Positions 26,201 to 37,900 of a DNA stretch of 64,000 bases are shown here, piece after piece. Location: assembly GCA_019916065.1 (NCBI GenBank), contig CM034239.1, positions 34,434,419-34,498,418 on the forward strand, read 5' to 3'. Positions within the stretch are counted from its first letter, which is position 1; each line of letters starts with the position of its first letter. The position numbers were made by a program, and so were the translations under genes. The notes beneath the pieces were generated by a model that made no database searches, was not told the DNA's origin, and saw nothing but the letters and a program-made list of their open reading frames with translations. The stretch is from Vitellaria paradoxa. Taxonomy: Eukaryota; Streptophyta; Magnoliopsida; Ericales; Sapotaceae.

Positions 26201-29200
26201 GTGGGCTTTAACCTTAAAACCTAGTGATAGGTGGTGTTGGACCTATCTCAATCCCAAAAGCTAGCTCAAGAGGAGGGTTTTTCCTCACACTTATAAACTG
26301 ACCACTAGTCCCTTTCCATAATCGATGTGAGAAACCCTAACAATCTCCCTCTTCAAACACCGGCCCTTCGGTCGAAAGAAGCAATAACCCTTTCTCCCAA
26401 TGGGCTGAGATTAATGGTACACCTATACTCGGATACTAGTAAAGAAGCCCAACTATGCATAAGAGGAAGAGTCTCAACCTTAAAACCTAGATGTTAAGGT
26501 AATGGAAGTCCATTTCTTAAATGGGAGGAATAACTTTTCTCATGGGCCGATGTGGGACAATTTATGTAAGTTAGAATAAAGAGGTCACATGCCTTTGTTG
26601 AAAGGAATCTACTTTTGACAACTTCTCAAAAAGCTGATACATTTTCTAGAAGAACTTGACTTCTAAACACCAAGAAATAAGCATTGTATAACTTTGTCAA
26701 AGAAGATAATTAAAGTAAAGAATACTTTGTCATTCCTAGTAACACTACTCTAGGAACACCTTGTTCCTTCATCAAAGGTTTATAATTAATTACCAATCTA
26801 GAAACATCTTGCTCCTTTTCAGCTACATTATTTACGTTAAAAGAAAAAAAAAAGGAAACACGATACAGTGAGAAGAAGATTTCTTCATAATACCTAATTT
26901 CTACATTATTTAGTGGTGCTCGGCTTGTCCCATTCTAAGCTTTTCTGATCCTCAACTTATTACTGTAAGGAATCTTAAAATAATGCATTTATTATAATTT
27001 ATAATCTCATTTGGTTTATTATTTTGGGTAAAGTGATGTACTTCCGACGATCCCGTCATGGTACTCATAACTTTGAAGACTACCTTGGGTTTGTATTCAG
27101 GAGGAGGATCCTCTTCACTAATCAAAGACAAAGTTTGCTCTTGATCCTCCATATTTATGGTCAATGTCATGGCTTTCACTGCCATCTTGGAGCTTGTAAT
27201 TTACAGTTCAAATATTCTTGCGGCCCTAAGCTTTAGAGTTCAAGCTCATGAGTATAATTTTCTCCCATGATCAGAAATTATAGCTGTACTCTATAAAACT
27301 CTGGTCAAAGTTTTGCATACCATATGTCCTAATGCTAGAAACATAAGTATACCAGGAAAGACTTTTGGTTGAAACTAATTTATTGAGTCGTTCATGAAAT
27401 GTACCAAGCATATTGAACTTGTCATTCCATCTGGAAATCTCCTGCTTAAGCATAACCTCACCACTCCATTTGTGCACTCAGATTCTTAGTTGAATGACAT
27501 CCTCACCAAGACATTAGCTCGTCCTTTGTTTCAGCAGTTGTCTGCCAAAGTAGACATGTTTGATCTTCATCACCCGATTTATGAGGGAGTGGTAGAAGAA
27601 CAAGACAATAACTCCGTATATCCTAGTTTCCTTTTCTATTTTGGACAATTGTGTTCGGTTGCATCCTGGAACTTTGATTATAAATACAATACGAGAGAGA
27701 AGGGGATAATCACTCCATTCCAATATCTTCTCTCTTTCTTCCAACCCATTCTGTTTGTTTCTTTCAACCATGCTTCAAATTCAAGTTCTTCTTGTCAAGG
27801 ATCAAACATTAATAAGTAATTAAATGACATTTGTTTGCAAGGTACACGTGGAAGAAAGTAATTATAAATGACAAAACAATGAGGATAACTTCATGAATAT
27901 TCATAAACTATGTCGTAAAATCATGACATAAACTGAAATGGGAAGGAACTACTCACAGCAACTGTGCAAGCAATATATCCCGGTTTCTCTCTGTAATCAA
28001 CTGGCCTGACACAAAGTAGAATGACTGCCCCAACATACCAGGGGATAGCAGCAAGGAAGAAACCAATAATGAACCTTCACAAAACAGACAGCTTATTACC
28101 ATCAGCTTATTACCATTTATGTCAGGACCATGCCACGAAAAAGAATTCAATATAAAATAGGATATGACATCAAATCCATCCCATATCAGGTATCAACATT
28201 CAGAAGCCCTGGTACCTAGGTATCAACAGTTTTTATCAGATTCATAAACAAATTTATTTTGATACCTTAAGTTCAAGCAGTAAAATGAAAATTACTTCAT
28301 CCACAAAGCCATGAATCCAAATACACTTATCAGTTGGTAAATGATGAACAACATTTACACAAGCTGCAGAAAACAATCTAAAAATTTAGAAATCACAATT
28401 CTAACAAGACAAATGAGACTCATCAAGTTCACCTAGATGCCCCCTGGGATTAGCCCGAGTGGCTCATGGGTATACTCCCACAGAGACCACACAAGTTCGA
28501 TTCCTGACTCAGTAGGGTGTGCATGAGGGGCACGTATATCGCCCCAGTTTACCTATCAGTTACCAGTTCGTTGAGAGTTGCAATAAATCGAGAAGGGTTC
28601 CTAGTTACCCCAAAAAAAAAAAAAAAAAGAAAAAAAAAAAGAGGTTCACCTAGATAAAAATAAATTGGCAATTGTAAAGTGATTTATTTAAGAAAACTTG
28701 CAAGATCTCATGGAACTCAACATTATTATAGGAACTTAAATGGTTCCATGACAAATGAAAATATCCTCGAATAGAGAAGAGACAAAGGTGGAAAATTTAC
28801 AGAGCAAAAATCAGTAAGAAAGGAATAAAAAAATAAAAGAAACAAGGACAAAAAGAGAGCAACCCATAGACTGATACATGGGTCCCTGTCATCACAATCT
28901 AAGCAGAAATTATAGTAATTTAAGCTATATTAAAAGAAATGGAAAATCCTACTCTTGATAATTGACCACTCAAAAATGCAAAAGCAAACTCACAAATAGA
29001 GGCATGTGCACAAAAACACATGCTTGCATGCACTCAAATGTTCATAGAAAGAAAAAGACATTCCTTCAAATAATGCGGCCAATTAATCAAAAGATGGGTT
29101 TAATGGAGTCTATGGACTTTATTGGAGTCTTAAGTGTCTAAAGAAAAATTAACACGCAGTGAGATACAGAGGACCAAAACAAGCTTAGAAGTTCGGACAC

Positions 29201-30937
29201 TTCTAACAAAGTGACAGACTCGTGTCTTGTCCATACTGAATATACTAAGATTCATCACACTACCAGTAAGTATCAAAGGCCCATCTAAAGCTGTCCCATT
29301 ATTTTTGTTATTATTTTTATTTAAACAATATACACTCTTCGGACACTTACTTAGACACTAGACACATGTGAAACGTATTATAACTTTGAAGTGAAAATTT
29401 GGACTTAAATAATAAGATAAAAACAATATGAATTTATATTCATTAATTTCTTATCCCTCCAATTATTTACTTAATCCACTGAACATCAGTTTTACATTTA
29501 GTCAAGCTTCTTCACAGCACTATCTCAAGTTACAAGCTTGACTATAACATAACCAGAGATATGACCATGTAAACAAAAGTGGGAGCAAATTGGCTTGCCA
29601 ACTCAATTTAACAAAACAACGCTTTAGTCCCAAACTAGCCAGGTTGGCAATAGAATCTAGGTCAAAAATAGCTGACTTCGACTAGTTTGAGACTGAGACT
29701 TTCTTGAGATGAGTAACAGGCTAAAGGTGCAAATTTTAAACATAGATTCACTTTCATCCAAGTGAATAATCTAGTACACCTCAAACAACATGTTTCCTGT
29801 CGGGAACTACATACTACAAGAGGAAGGTGCAAAACTCACAAACAAATTTACATATCAATCCCAATCCTTCAGATCATGGTGTATATTTACACATACATTA
29901 ATTAAACAATAAGACATCAAAATAATTTTTTTTTTCTTTTTGCTAATTAATAAGCATCAAAATGATTACTTACAAGCACCAACCCACCCCACAGCCACAA
30001 CAAGGAAGGCGACCCTCTCCTACTGGTCTTCCTTCGGCAACCGCATAACCTGGAGCAGGATAACAGCAAACGAAATTCCAAGATATACAACTCTCAGGTA
30101 TGTTTGGAACAAGGATTTATGGAAAGATAAATTTAAGCGAAGAGAAAATAAAATTATTAGTTCACATTATTTTTATTTTTTTTTTTTTATTTTTATTTTT
30201 ATTTTTTTACGTGTAATTAAGTAACAAATTTTAACCAATGAAATAAATACAAAATTTTCACTCCACTTTGTTTCCTACCATTTTACTTTATTTTCTTTTC
30301 TTCCACAAATCCATCCTCCAACAATAGCATCAAGGAATATAAAAAATATGAAGCAACTAAGGTTCAGCAAAGGAAAATGGCGGAAGCTTATAGATAACCA
30401 TAATTTTTTCTTTTCCCAAGAATTCATTGGAATTCAGCAGACTGATCTTAAATTAAAGTAGTAATCACTACAATTTATCACCCGCTACCAAAAATGATAT
30501 TTGTATATTTGTCCGAATTAACTTTCATATATGATTCCTTTCCTTTGGCACATAAACTTCTGTCAAAGTTTCAATGCCTTTCAGATTGACTACACAAAAG
30601 AAACCATCCACAATCCCATTTTCAGCTTTCGAGATCTAAAGTGTTTAAACAGAACAATGCCAATAAATCATCCACAATCCGAACTAGAAAGAAATTTGGT
30701 ACCCGGAACTGCTTGATAGCCATGGACGTAGTATGGAGGAGCAGACGGAGGAGCAGACGATTCGGTAGCACCGGGAGGTGGAACCGGTTGAGGGAATCCG
30801 ATCGCCGGCTGCGGAGGGTAGTTGGCCACTCCCTGGAACGTTCCATACTGAGGCTGCGACGTCTCTTGCTCATGGTGGTGGTGATAATGAGGCGGACCGC
30901 CACCGGCGAATCCTCTCTCCTTCCCTTCTCCAGTCAT
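20227..30937 (-). CDS. 60S ribosomal protein L18a-like protein (small membrane protein), four exons
   Basis: Exons on the minus strand are 30,703-30,937, 29,974-30,049, 27,957-28,074 and 20,227-20,280. All borders are GT-AG and all phases join (235, 76, 118 and 54 bp; 160 residues). The N-terminus is MTGEGKERGFAGGG, followed by a His/Gln-rich stretch, then QYGTFQGVANYPPQPAIGF and QPVPPPGA, a typical start for this family. Exon 2 gives GYAVAEGRPVGEGRLPCCGC. Exon 3 gives FIIGFFLAAIPWYVGAVILL, a first membrane segment, then VRPVDYREKPGYIACTVA. Exon 4 gives AVLATIAIVFGATRDDW and stop. The length and the two hydrophobic stretches fit the family. Despite the name it is not the ribosomal L18a protein, and its role is poorly defined. 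The last intron (20,281-27,956) is swollen by transposons and a viral relic. The gene looks intact, and it is the only confident host gene here. Confidence 0.88.
20650..21915 (+). mobile_element. LINE (L1-type) ORF1 relic with DUF4283-like region
   Basis: The plus-strand reading at 20,790-21,010 includes VWRIKDGFAISVWGGNVSSF and AFQLEDDQIKIVV, then VMEHLLVLEDRMSKAIEE. This resembles the DUF4283 domain that starts ORF1 of plant L1 LINEs. Downstream text to about 21,600 (DSSLGQLRKDCVLCTLTNM) is Arg/Lys-rich and broken by frame changes. It continues as the endonuclease relic beyond the copia insertion at 21,925-22,799. The domain call rests on pattern memory, so confidence is moderate. Confidence 0.5.
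21925..22571 (+). mobile_element. Ty1/copia RNase H relic (element internally deleted)
   Basis: Across two frames the translation gives VLRILRYVKGTLFHGLYYSS, then CHSTTRYYFFLSDSLIF and STKLEYRALTDTAQKLL (the last two carrying stops), and RWLLKEMGISHAIYC. It ends KAHSLGQFQDLVSKLELVSS just before a polypurine tract (TTGCGGGGGA). This is the C-terminal RNase H of an Ale/Retrofit-like copia. Stops are frequent. Only the last ~650 bp before the LTR remain, and the rest of the element and its 5' LTR are missing. Confidence 0.8.
22572..22799 (+). repeat. 3' LTR of the copia relic (228 bp)
   Basis: Starts TGTTAGAATA directly after the polypurine tract and ends CTGTTCTAACA. TGTTAGAA and TTCTAACA form an 8-bp inverted terminal pair with TG...CA ends. 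It contains a TATATATAGTATATT stretch. The short LTR fits small copia lineages. Confidence 0.88.
22800..23345 (+). mobile_element. LINE endonuclease-region relic, continuing from the left of the copia insertion
   Basis: A plus-strand reading near 22,985-23,120 gives FLMETKTNSVKMEKICRSL, very close to the start of the endonuclease of plant L1 LINEs, where FLMETK carries a catalytic Glu. Further on, VIKYELRQCEEQLESVDN resembles the linker before the RT. Stops and deletions are present. Its orientation matches the ORF1-like relic at 20.65-21.9 kb, so both probably belong to one LINE split by the copia element. Confidence 0.6.
23560..25650 (+). mobile_element. Endogenous pararetrovirus (Caulimoviridae) relic: RT/RNase H end and downstream ORF
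   Basis: The plus strand reads as the distal part of a pararetroviral reverse transcriptase, with a YIDD active-site box near 23,690, followed by the thumb and an RNase H segment to about 24,560. A second reading frame starts at 24,550 (open to 24,870) and continues in pieces to about 25,690. It is broken by stop codons and frame changes throughout, so nothing functional remains. The RT relatives are caulimoviruses rather than Ty3/gypsy. The extra ORF after RNase H is reminiscent of florendoviruses, common fossils in flowering-plant genomes, but that assignment is inference. It lies entirely within the last intron of the L18a-like gene. Confidence 0.7.
25880..26600. repeat. Intron segment with a diverged repeated motif; origin unknown
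   Basis: Two stretches about 470 bp apart (about 25,990-26,070 and 26,450-26,545) share CCTTAAAAC..TAGG, TCCATTTCTTA-TGGGA and GAATAACTTTTCT; a third partial copy is near 26,195-26,230. The 'GATGTGGGACAA' and 'gatgtgagaaaccc' phrases are common in plant repeats, but I cannot name the family. No ORF. Confidence 0.45.
26850..27190 (-). mobile_element. Second pararetrovirus fragment, inverted relative to the first
   Basis: The minus-strand ORF from 27,185 down to about 26,880 reads like the part of the downstream viral ORF found on the plus strand at about 24,990-25,160 (shared pattern around KPNE and the following residues). It is broken at its end. Opposite orientation and different decay suggest either a rearranged copy or a separate integration. 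Confidence 0.55.
27480..27800 (+). mobile_element. Copia RNase H C-terminal tail and possible LTR fragment
   Basis: The plus reading NDILTKTLARPLFQQLSAK matches the end of copia pol ('DILTKPL...F..L..KL'). It is followed by a purine-bearing stretch and then AT-rich LTR-like sequence with TATAAATA (about 27,679) up to about 27,800. No matching LTR was found. It is a short fragment inside the L18a-like intron. Confidence 0.5.
28439..28643 (+). mobile_element. tRNA-derived SINE in intron 2 of the L18a-like gene
   Basis: Head with pol III-type boxes: TAGCCCGAGTGG (about 28,452) and AGTTCGATTCC (about 28,494). The tail is an A-rich run at 28,613-28,640. A perfect 12-bp target duplication, GTTCACCTAGAT, lies at 28,427-28,438 and 28,644-28,655. 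The intact duplication suggests a fairly recent insertion. Same strand as box A and box B, opposite to the host gene. Confidence 0.85.
28660..29960 (-). other. Rest of intron 2 of the L18a-like gene; nothing else recognised
   Basis: AT-rich intron sequence without motif-bearing ORFs or clear element boundaries. Confidence 0.5.
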
Positions 30938-31009
30938 CTTTTTCCAAAATCTACCAAAACACTTCCAAGCGCTCAGATGACAAGATCATTGACTTCTTTT
31001 ATTAATTAA

Positions 31010-34000
31010 TTGATATTTTCATCTAATATCCACTGTATTAATTAAAATGAAATAACAGCATTCACCTTGTGATAATTAGTTGACTTTTCCTTTCAAAGTT
31101 TATCAAGTAACTCAATCAATTAAAGTTAATAATCCGGAGAAATATTAATTATGTACCCACTAGGTAATTAGTTTATATAGTAAGCAACACCCAAACAAAA
31201 TTGTGTTAAATTATAAATTATTAACATATTTAATTAAATTCAAAAAATTGTCAAAAAAATTAATTAATAAATATATGTATATTCAATATAAATTTGACCT
31301 AATATCCATTGAGTGTTATTTAATGTATCAATGGATAGCGCTAAGGGTTTGCACTCATTGAAGTAAGATAAAGTAGACAATAATGAGTCCAACCAATCTT
31401 GGTACTAAAGCTAGTACAACTGAAGTTAGTGCATTTGTGACTTAATGTTAGTATTGAACATGAATGTTTGCATCTTTGGAATCTTCTTGCCTCTAACTGG
31501 ATATGCAATGATGCATTCGGAGAATAGTCAAAAATTGAAAGCATGCATTGTTAAATGGGAGTCAACCAAATATCCCTCCAACGAGCTAGGTAGTAAATAA
31601 TTTGATTGGAAAAAATTAAACATGATAGTCTATGAAGTATTCATCTTTTGACAATATCTTCTTCCTTCTATTTATAATCTCTATCCCTCTTAATGGTTAA
31701 TGAGGTATGTAATATTATATATTTTTATATTATTGTGGCACATTCATGTGGGCATTTATCTTTTCTTTTGATTTGATATCATCACAATTACTTCACTTTC
31801 TTGTTTTACAATGTTTAATAGGATTTTTAGCATTAAATATAGCATTTGAGGCCTATAGACAACCGTAGGGTTGCAAGAGAAGAGGAGCATGAGCAGAGAA
31901 ATAAAGAAAATTGCACAATATAAGCTATAACAATTGCCACATTTTTGACCAAAGAAATTGTGTCACGACTAGAGGAACTTAGAAAAACAGGAAATCTGAA
32001 CCAATAACTACGTTTGGACAATTCGATAGCGTCCAAACGCTAGTGTCTAGGGATACCCCATACTTGCGTGTAGGTCAGATGCCCACACCTCAAATTCAAG
32101 CAAATTACACCAAAGGTCAAGATATGCCAGCCATCCAGATGCTAGCCACATGTGAACTCCAACTCTCCATGCAACCGAATCTCCAAAGAGTAACTTGTCT
32201 TTAACCCTCGTCCTCTTCCCCTATTCCATTCCCCTTATATTTATTTTATCTCCTTGTAATTCTTTGTAGATTGTTGTAATTTCAAATTATATAAACCTTA
32301 GTTTTGGTGGAAGTTAGATTTCAATCACTTTGGGTTCTTCAAAGTTTTGTAATTGATAACGTGTTTTGCTTTCAGTGATTAATCTCTTTGTTTGATGAAA
32401 TGATTATTGTTTAATTTCATATAAATTATTAAGTTAATGTTCTTCATCTTCAATTTTTTGCATGAACCATAGGATTTTGTATATGTCATTTATTAGATTA
32501 ATTTCTTACCTAATTAGACTTATAATTTCCTAAATATAATGAGAATTAATCAATCCACTTTACTTAGTGCATAAGAAATTAGAAAATTGGTTTCTAAGAA
32601 TGCAAGCTAGCTTTGATTAGGATTGCTAATTTCATATTGGTATCTCAAAAGTTTGGTGAACCATCTAGATAATCAACTCTTTAGTTCAAATTTCATTGCA
32701 TCCATGTATTTCATTGTTTCCCAAACTAAATCTCTAGTCGATGGATTGCAGATGAGTTATCAAGTTGTCATTACTTGTAAAAAAGGTGCCCACAAGGTAT
32801 TTGACGAAATATACCTTTTACAATTTAATTTTAATTCCTTTAATTTATGTTATTTACTTATAAGTTCACCATTTAATTTATTTGTCCTTTTTAATTTATT
32901 GTCTTTAAAAATTTACATTTTTCCTCAACTCATCACCATCCACCAAATTCAACATTCTAAATTAGGTTAGTTTAAAGTTGGAATCACTTACTAGTTTATA
33001 AGAGTAAACTGTGAGTGTGCTTCAAAAAACTGACTGAAACCAAGTCTTTCTCTATGGATAAAATGGCCCAATCTTTTCGATATTATATTGCAATGACTCT
33101 ATGCACTTGCGAGAGCTCAAAAAAACTTTAGCATTATTGCTGGGGAGAGCAAGTGTTAGGGTGCAATACTAAAATAGGAGGATGTCATTTGAGAAATTAG
33201 CTAATTTATTTCCTTTCTTCAATAGTAATTTTCTTTTTCTTTCGCACTGTAATATATTAATATACATATCATATAGTTTAATTTGCATTCTAGATTAGTT
33301 TTTATATTTTTATTCATTTTTTTATTTACATACACTTGTGAACATAGAATTCAGTACATATACATCTACTTCACTTGACACCCCAAACACATATAGATTA
33401 TCTAGGAGGCTTTTATAGCTACGACGTTGTCCTAGAAACCTTTCATGTGTTACCCCAATTCTATGGGCTAGGAAATAAAGACCTCCTCTTCCTGTCGATA
33501 ATTTTGAGTCGATTTGTGCATTTAGAATGAATTGTATCATAGATGACAACTTTAGGTTATTGGTTTTTCCTCCATCAATGCAAAGTATGCCTGGGAGAAC
33601 GTGTCTATGCCACTGGTAACTCATTCGGAACTTGGGAAGGCTTCTATAATGCTTTCATTGAAAATTTTCTTCATTTACATCAAATTTTAACTTTAGATTT
33701 CAATTAGAAATTTTTTCTCAAAATAAGGATGAAGCATTTTATAGATGTTAGGAGTGATTTAGTAAACTTTTGCAATCCTTCCCAATCATGAATATAAGTT
33801 GTGGTACATCTTTGAATCTTTTATAATACTTTATCTATCAAGGTGTAACACATTTGTGATGACATATTCAAAGGAAAGTATCTTGACTCCACTCTAAAAG
33901 AGGCATGCCATGTTCTCGAAGTCTACGAGAATGAAAGGCTTAAGGGAGAAATGAAGTTGAAATTCAAGTCTAATGCTCTTGAGAACCACACCAACCAATT

Positions 34001-34885
34001 TTTGCAAGACTCCCTGTCACACGAATCTTATTCTTTACTTTTTGGGAGTCATGTATGTCAGGATCCTATATTTGACATTGTATACTCCAATCTCACACCA
34101 CTGACCAAGCCCTATCATGAAAAATCTAGGGTCATGTTGCCTTTTGCATATGAGGATAAACCTTTAGAGACCTTAGATTCCAAGTGGAGCTATTACACTG
34201 ACCTTGAGTCTTTTGCTTCATTCTCATCAAACTCTCTCATTCATGAGACTTCCTTTACCTTTATTGAGAATCTAGAGAGATGCAATTTATTCCTACCCAC
34301 TGAGCATGATGCTCATCCCATTCCAACCACCTAGGCCACCTTTGAGAGTTTTAGGAGTCATTTTGAGAGCATATATCCCATATGGCCTAAGGAGCACGTC
34401 ATTGAGTTTATCACTTTCCTACCACTCACTTATACACTTGAAGATAAGAATGATGCATACCACATATTTCATGTATTGTCCCCAAAGAAGAGTCTAATTA
34501 AGGCAAAAGTGAGTGAAGAGTTCACCCAAACCTACCATCAGTGGGGGAGGGAGGTAGCACATGTAGATTTCTTAGGTATCGAAAGACTATTTAAGAGGCC
34601 TATATTCATATTTTGATCTTCAATATGTGTTATATTTGGGGTTGTTTGGACCTTAAGAGGTAATCCCCCTCTGTTATTTGTCCCTTACCCAAAGTTATAT
34701 ACACACACATGTATATTATATGTATAAACACACATAGAAGATGCTTTGAAGGGAAGAAAAAGAAAAGGCAGGGTGATTGAAATAACAAGGGGCAGTGGAC
34801 CTAAAACCTAGGTCCTATAGCTTGGATGGGGTAAATCATAAGACTGAATTCAGTAAAAAATTACGAAAAAGCTTGCTATAAATTG
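31010..34885. other. Intergenic region upstream of the L18a-like gene; decayed repeats, no gene called
   Basis: The first few hundred bases should carry the promoter of the minus-strand gene, but I see no distinctive element. ORFs at 33,322-33,624 (minus) and 33,951-34,334 (plus, MKLKFKSNALENHTNQFLQD) are open for 100-127 codons, yet resemble nothing I can name. A GCATTATTGCTGGGGAGAGC phrase at about 33,132 recalls the leader just after the 5' LTR of Athila-like gypsy elements, so this may be an old gag region. Confidence 0.35.
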
Positions 34886-34912
34886 GCTAATGTGACAGTC
34901 TATGTACGCGAA

Positions 34913-37900
34913 TGTGACATCCTGAATTTTTATTATTTTAAATGCATTATTAATTTAATTTTTACTTTATTTTATGCTTAGAAATTGATTGGACTTCAAT
35001 TGTTACACATTTGTCCATTTAAATATATTTCCTAAATGCACATTAATGATATACAATTCTTGTTTTGTAGGATTCATTCCCAATTGCTTGATCATGGAAA
35101 GTAAGCTGAAATCAATCACAATGTGAGTAATAAAAGTTACAAATGAAAGAATCAATGAAGGAAAAAATAGAAGAGGATGTAGTATATGTTGACCATATTC
35201 AAATACTCATATGGCAGATTCAGATACCACGATAAAGTCTTGAGAAATGTAGCATATTCGAATGCAACATGGTGATATTCAAATGCCTGTAACATCTTTC
35301 ATGTGAGCCCCTTCCTAAAATCACGAACAATAATCTAAAAATCAATGGGAAAACCTATTGCATGAGCCTGAAAGCTTTGAGAAAAATTACACATAACACC
35401 TACATAAGGACTTAGCTTACATCACGGGGATTATCTGATTTGTTAATTTTTTCAATTACAGCTTCCTATTAATTTTGTGGGAGAGGGGGAGGGAATTCTT
35501 AGTTTTAATACTGTTTTTAATTTTTAACTTCAGTTTTCAACTTCAAGTAGTGTAATTTGATTTTAATTCAATTCAAATTTGAATTTCAGTTCTTCATTTT
35601 TCAAGTTTTTCCATTAATTTTTGTTTTTAAATTTACAATGATGATTGGCTAAGTTCCTCTTGGGCTAAGGCAAGGGCAATACCCTTTCTATTGATTCTCA
35701 AGATGCAGCTTCATAATTCTATTTGGAGTTCTTCATTTACCAATTGATTTTTGTGTCTAATTACTTTAAAACTCATTGTCTTAAGTTCTGATTAATACTG
35801 GTTTATATATTCCATTGATGAGTTCATAGATGTTGCTTAAATTAGAACTCTCATGACAATTTTATATGTGAGTTGCTAGACTTATAATTTCTGTCATCCT
35901 TAAGATGGATTATGTACATCAAGTGTTTGATCTATGGCTTGTTTCAATCAAATTTATTTTCTGCAAAATCAGTACAAAGTGAATTGGTAAATTGTAAACT
36001 TATCATTTTGAGAATTAGTTGGGTTAGGTGTTGGAACTGTCTTGTCCTTACCTTTTACCATTAGTTTTTAATCAAACCCAAAATTTATTTCCAAAATCAA
36101 GAATGAAATTTTTTTTTCAGTCATACATTTTGTAAGTTTAGTTTTTGGCACTTAAATCAATTAGAATCATTCACCATGTCGCATCTTAGATCCCTGTGGA
36201 AATTGACCTGGTACTTAACTAGTTTACAGTGTTACTTTGAAGCCTTTCACTTAGAGTATTTGTTTCAATTATTCAGTTTATATAAAAAGTTTTCAATTAA
36301 ATCTGAAGCAAAGCAGTTGAAAATAATGACAAGCAAAAATTTTAATTGTACTAATTTGGTATTATTTTAAAATTTATTCAGTTTTAATCTAAATTAATTA
36401 GTTGATTAATTAAGTTTATAATATATCCTAATTAGATTAAGTTAATCAGTTAGTATAAAACAAAAAAAAATCATTAGTTGATGCTAGCCACGTGGCTACA
36501 ACGTGGCAAGTGTAGGTTTATATATCATGGTGTAAGGCTTGTGATAAGCCACCTAAGAAGTTAGGGGAAAAAAAAGAGTTTGAGGCGATGATTACCTAGC
36601 TGCCCAAGGTATATGTAACTTATATATATAAGTTATAAGTTGAAGAAAAAAATGGTAAGGAAGAAAAAATAGCAAGGAAAAGGTAGTGAGAAAAAAAAAA
36701 AGCAAAAAAAGGGGGGGAAACTTAAGAATTTTAGCCAGATTGTTGAGGTAAGTTATTTTATTTTGTTAGTTTAAAATTAAATCTATAGGAGATTAAATAA
36801 GTTAAATAAGGTAAAATTACACTTGCCTCCCTAGAACATCAGGCATAATTTAAAGACCTCCCCCAACCTTTTGAACTTGACAGTTTCCTTCCCTGAACCC
36901 AAATGTTTGTTACATTTAACTCCATCTATTAGTTTGGACCGTTAAACTTTAATAGAGTCAACCAAGTCAACTAAATTTTTTACGTAAAAGACAAATTTAA
37001 CCCCAATGAATACAATACAAAACCAAAAAAAAAAAAAAAAAAGAGAGAGAGAATGCCTTGTTCACCATCACAAGCGACATCGACAACCATCGATGCTCAT
37101 TGGAAGCTTGGACAGCCATGGGAAACTTTGAAGAAAAACCCAAATATTTGTGCCTACAAGGTCACATCTCTAGACGTTTGTCACGGCATAGCTATATCGA
37201 AAATACCCAAACTTGGGGAAAAAGCAGCATCAAAAGCCACCAAAGGATGGGGAAGACCGAAATTGAAATAACCTAAGCTTCTCTTTCTCTCTCTCTCTCT
37301 CTCTCTGTGTATGTGTGTGTGCGAGCGTGTGCAAAACCCAGTAAAAAAATATGTTCATTGAGGGTCTAGACCAAAGTGCAATCAATTGGATCAAGCATGT
37401 ATCAAACCGTAGCTTTCCCATTCAAAATTCTTCACCATACATATGCACATATATATACATAAATATTGTTTTCAATTATTTCTTTCTCAATCAATCTTCA
37501 GTTGGAAAACTTAACTTGCAAGGATTAGAAGTTGAACAAAACCATCATTGATCACTAGTAACAGAAAAAATCAATCATGATTTTTATGCTATACTAGATC
37601 TCCTCTAGCATTTAATAACACTGTTCACTATATATATATATATATATATGCATATGCGTATGTCAACAAACTTAAACCTAAAACCGCCATCGCCAGCCTT
37701 TTTTCTGGTGTCCCCATAGCTCAAATGAAAGAACACCATAAATCTATAACAACCATACAAAATAATCTCAACAAACCCACAAATTCCTACACGAATCACC
37801 TAGAGTTGAGGTGACACTCTCACCGTCGCTTTCGTGGTTGCTATCTAAACCAAGAGAGGTTGTGTCATGGTGTGGGTTGCGGAAGGCCTCATTACCTCCT

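Larger units (their letters stand above)
20281..27956 (-). other. 7.7-kb last intron of the L18a-like gene, loaded with insertions
   Basis: Donor GTTGCT|GTGAGTAG at 27,956 and acceptor TATGTGCAG|GCTGTTC at 20,281 on the minus strand. Inside are a plus-strand LINE relic split by a copia 3' end, pararetrovirus fragments in both orientations, and a second copia fragment. If the gene is expressed, all of this must be transcribed and removed to attach the final 17 codons. Confidence 0.8.

Noticed and set aside
28439..28560. tRNA gene candidate
   Set aside because: Same reasoning: SINE with a perfect 12-bp duplication and an A-rich tail inside an intron.
20227..30937. Calling the host gene a true cytosolic ribosomal protein L18a
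   Set aside because: The protein has the Pro/Gln-rich head and two hydrophobic segments of the L18a-like membrane family, not the ribosomal L18a fold.
30641..31009. Arg-rich plus-strand ORF of 122 codons
   Set aside because: It is the reverse complement of exon 1 of the L18a-like gene; composition and overlap mark it as a shadow.
32623..32970. Possible PPR gene because of a KVFDE-like phrase
   Set aside because: Only one short motif; the rest of the ORF is low complexity and shows no 35-residue repeats.
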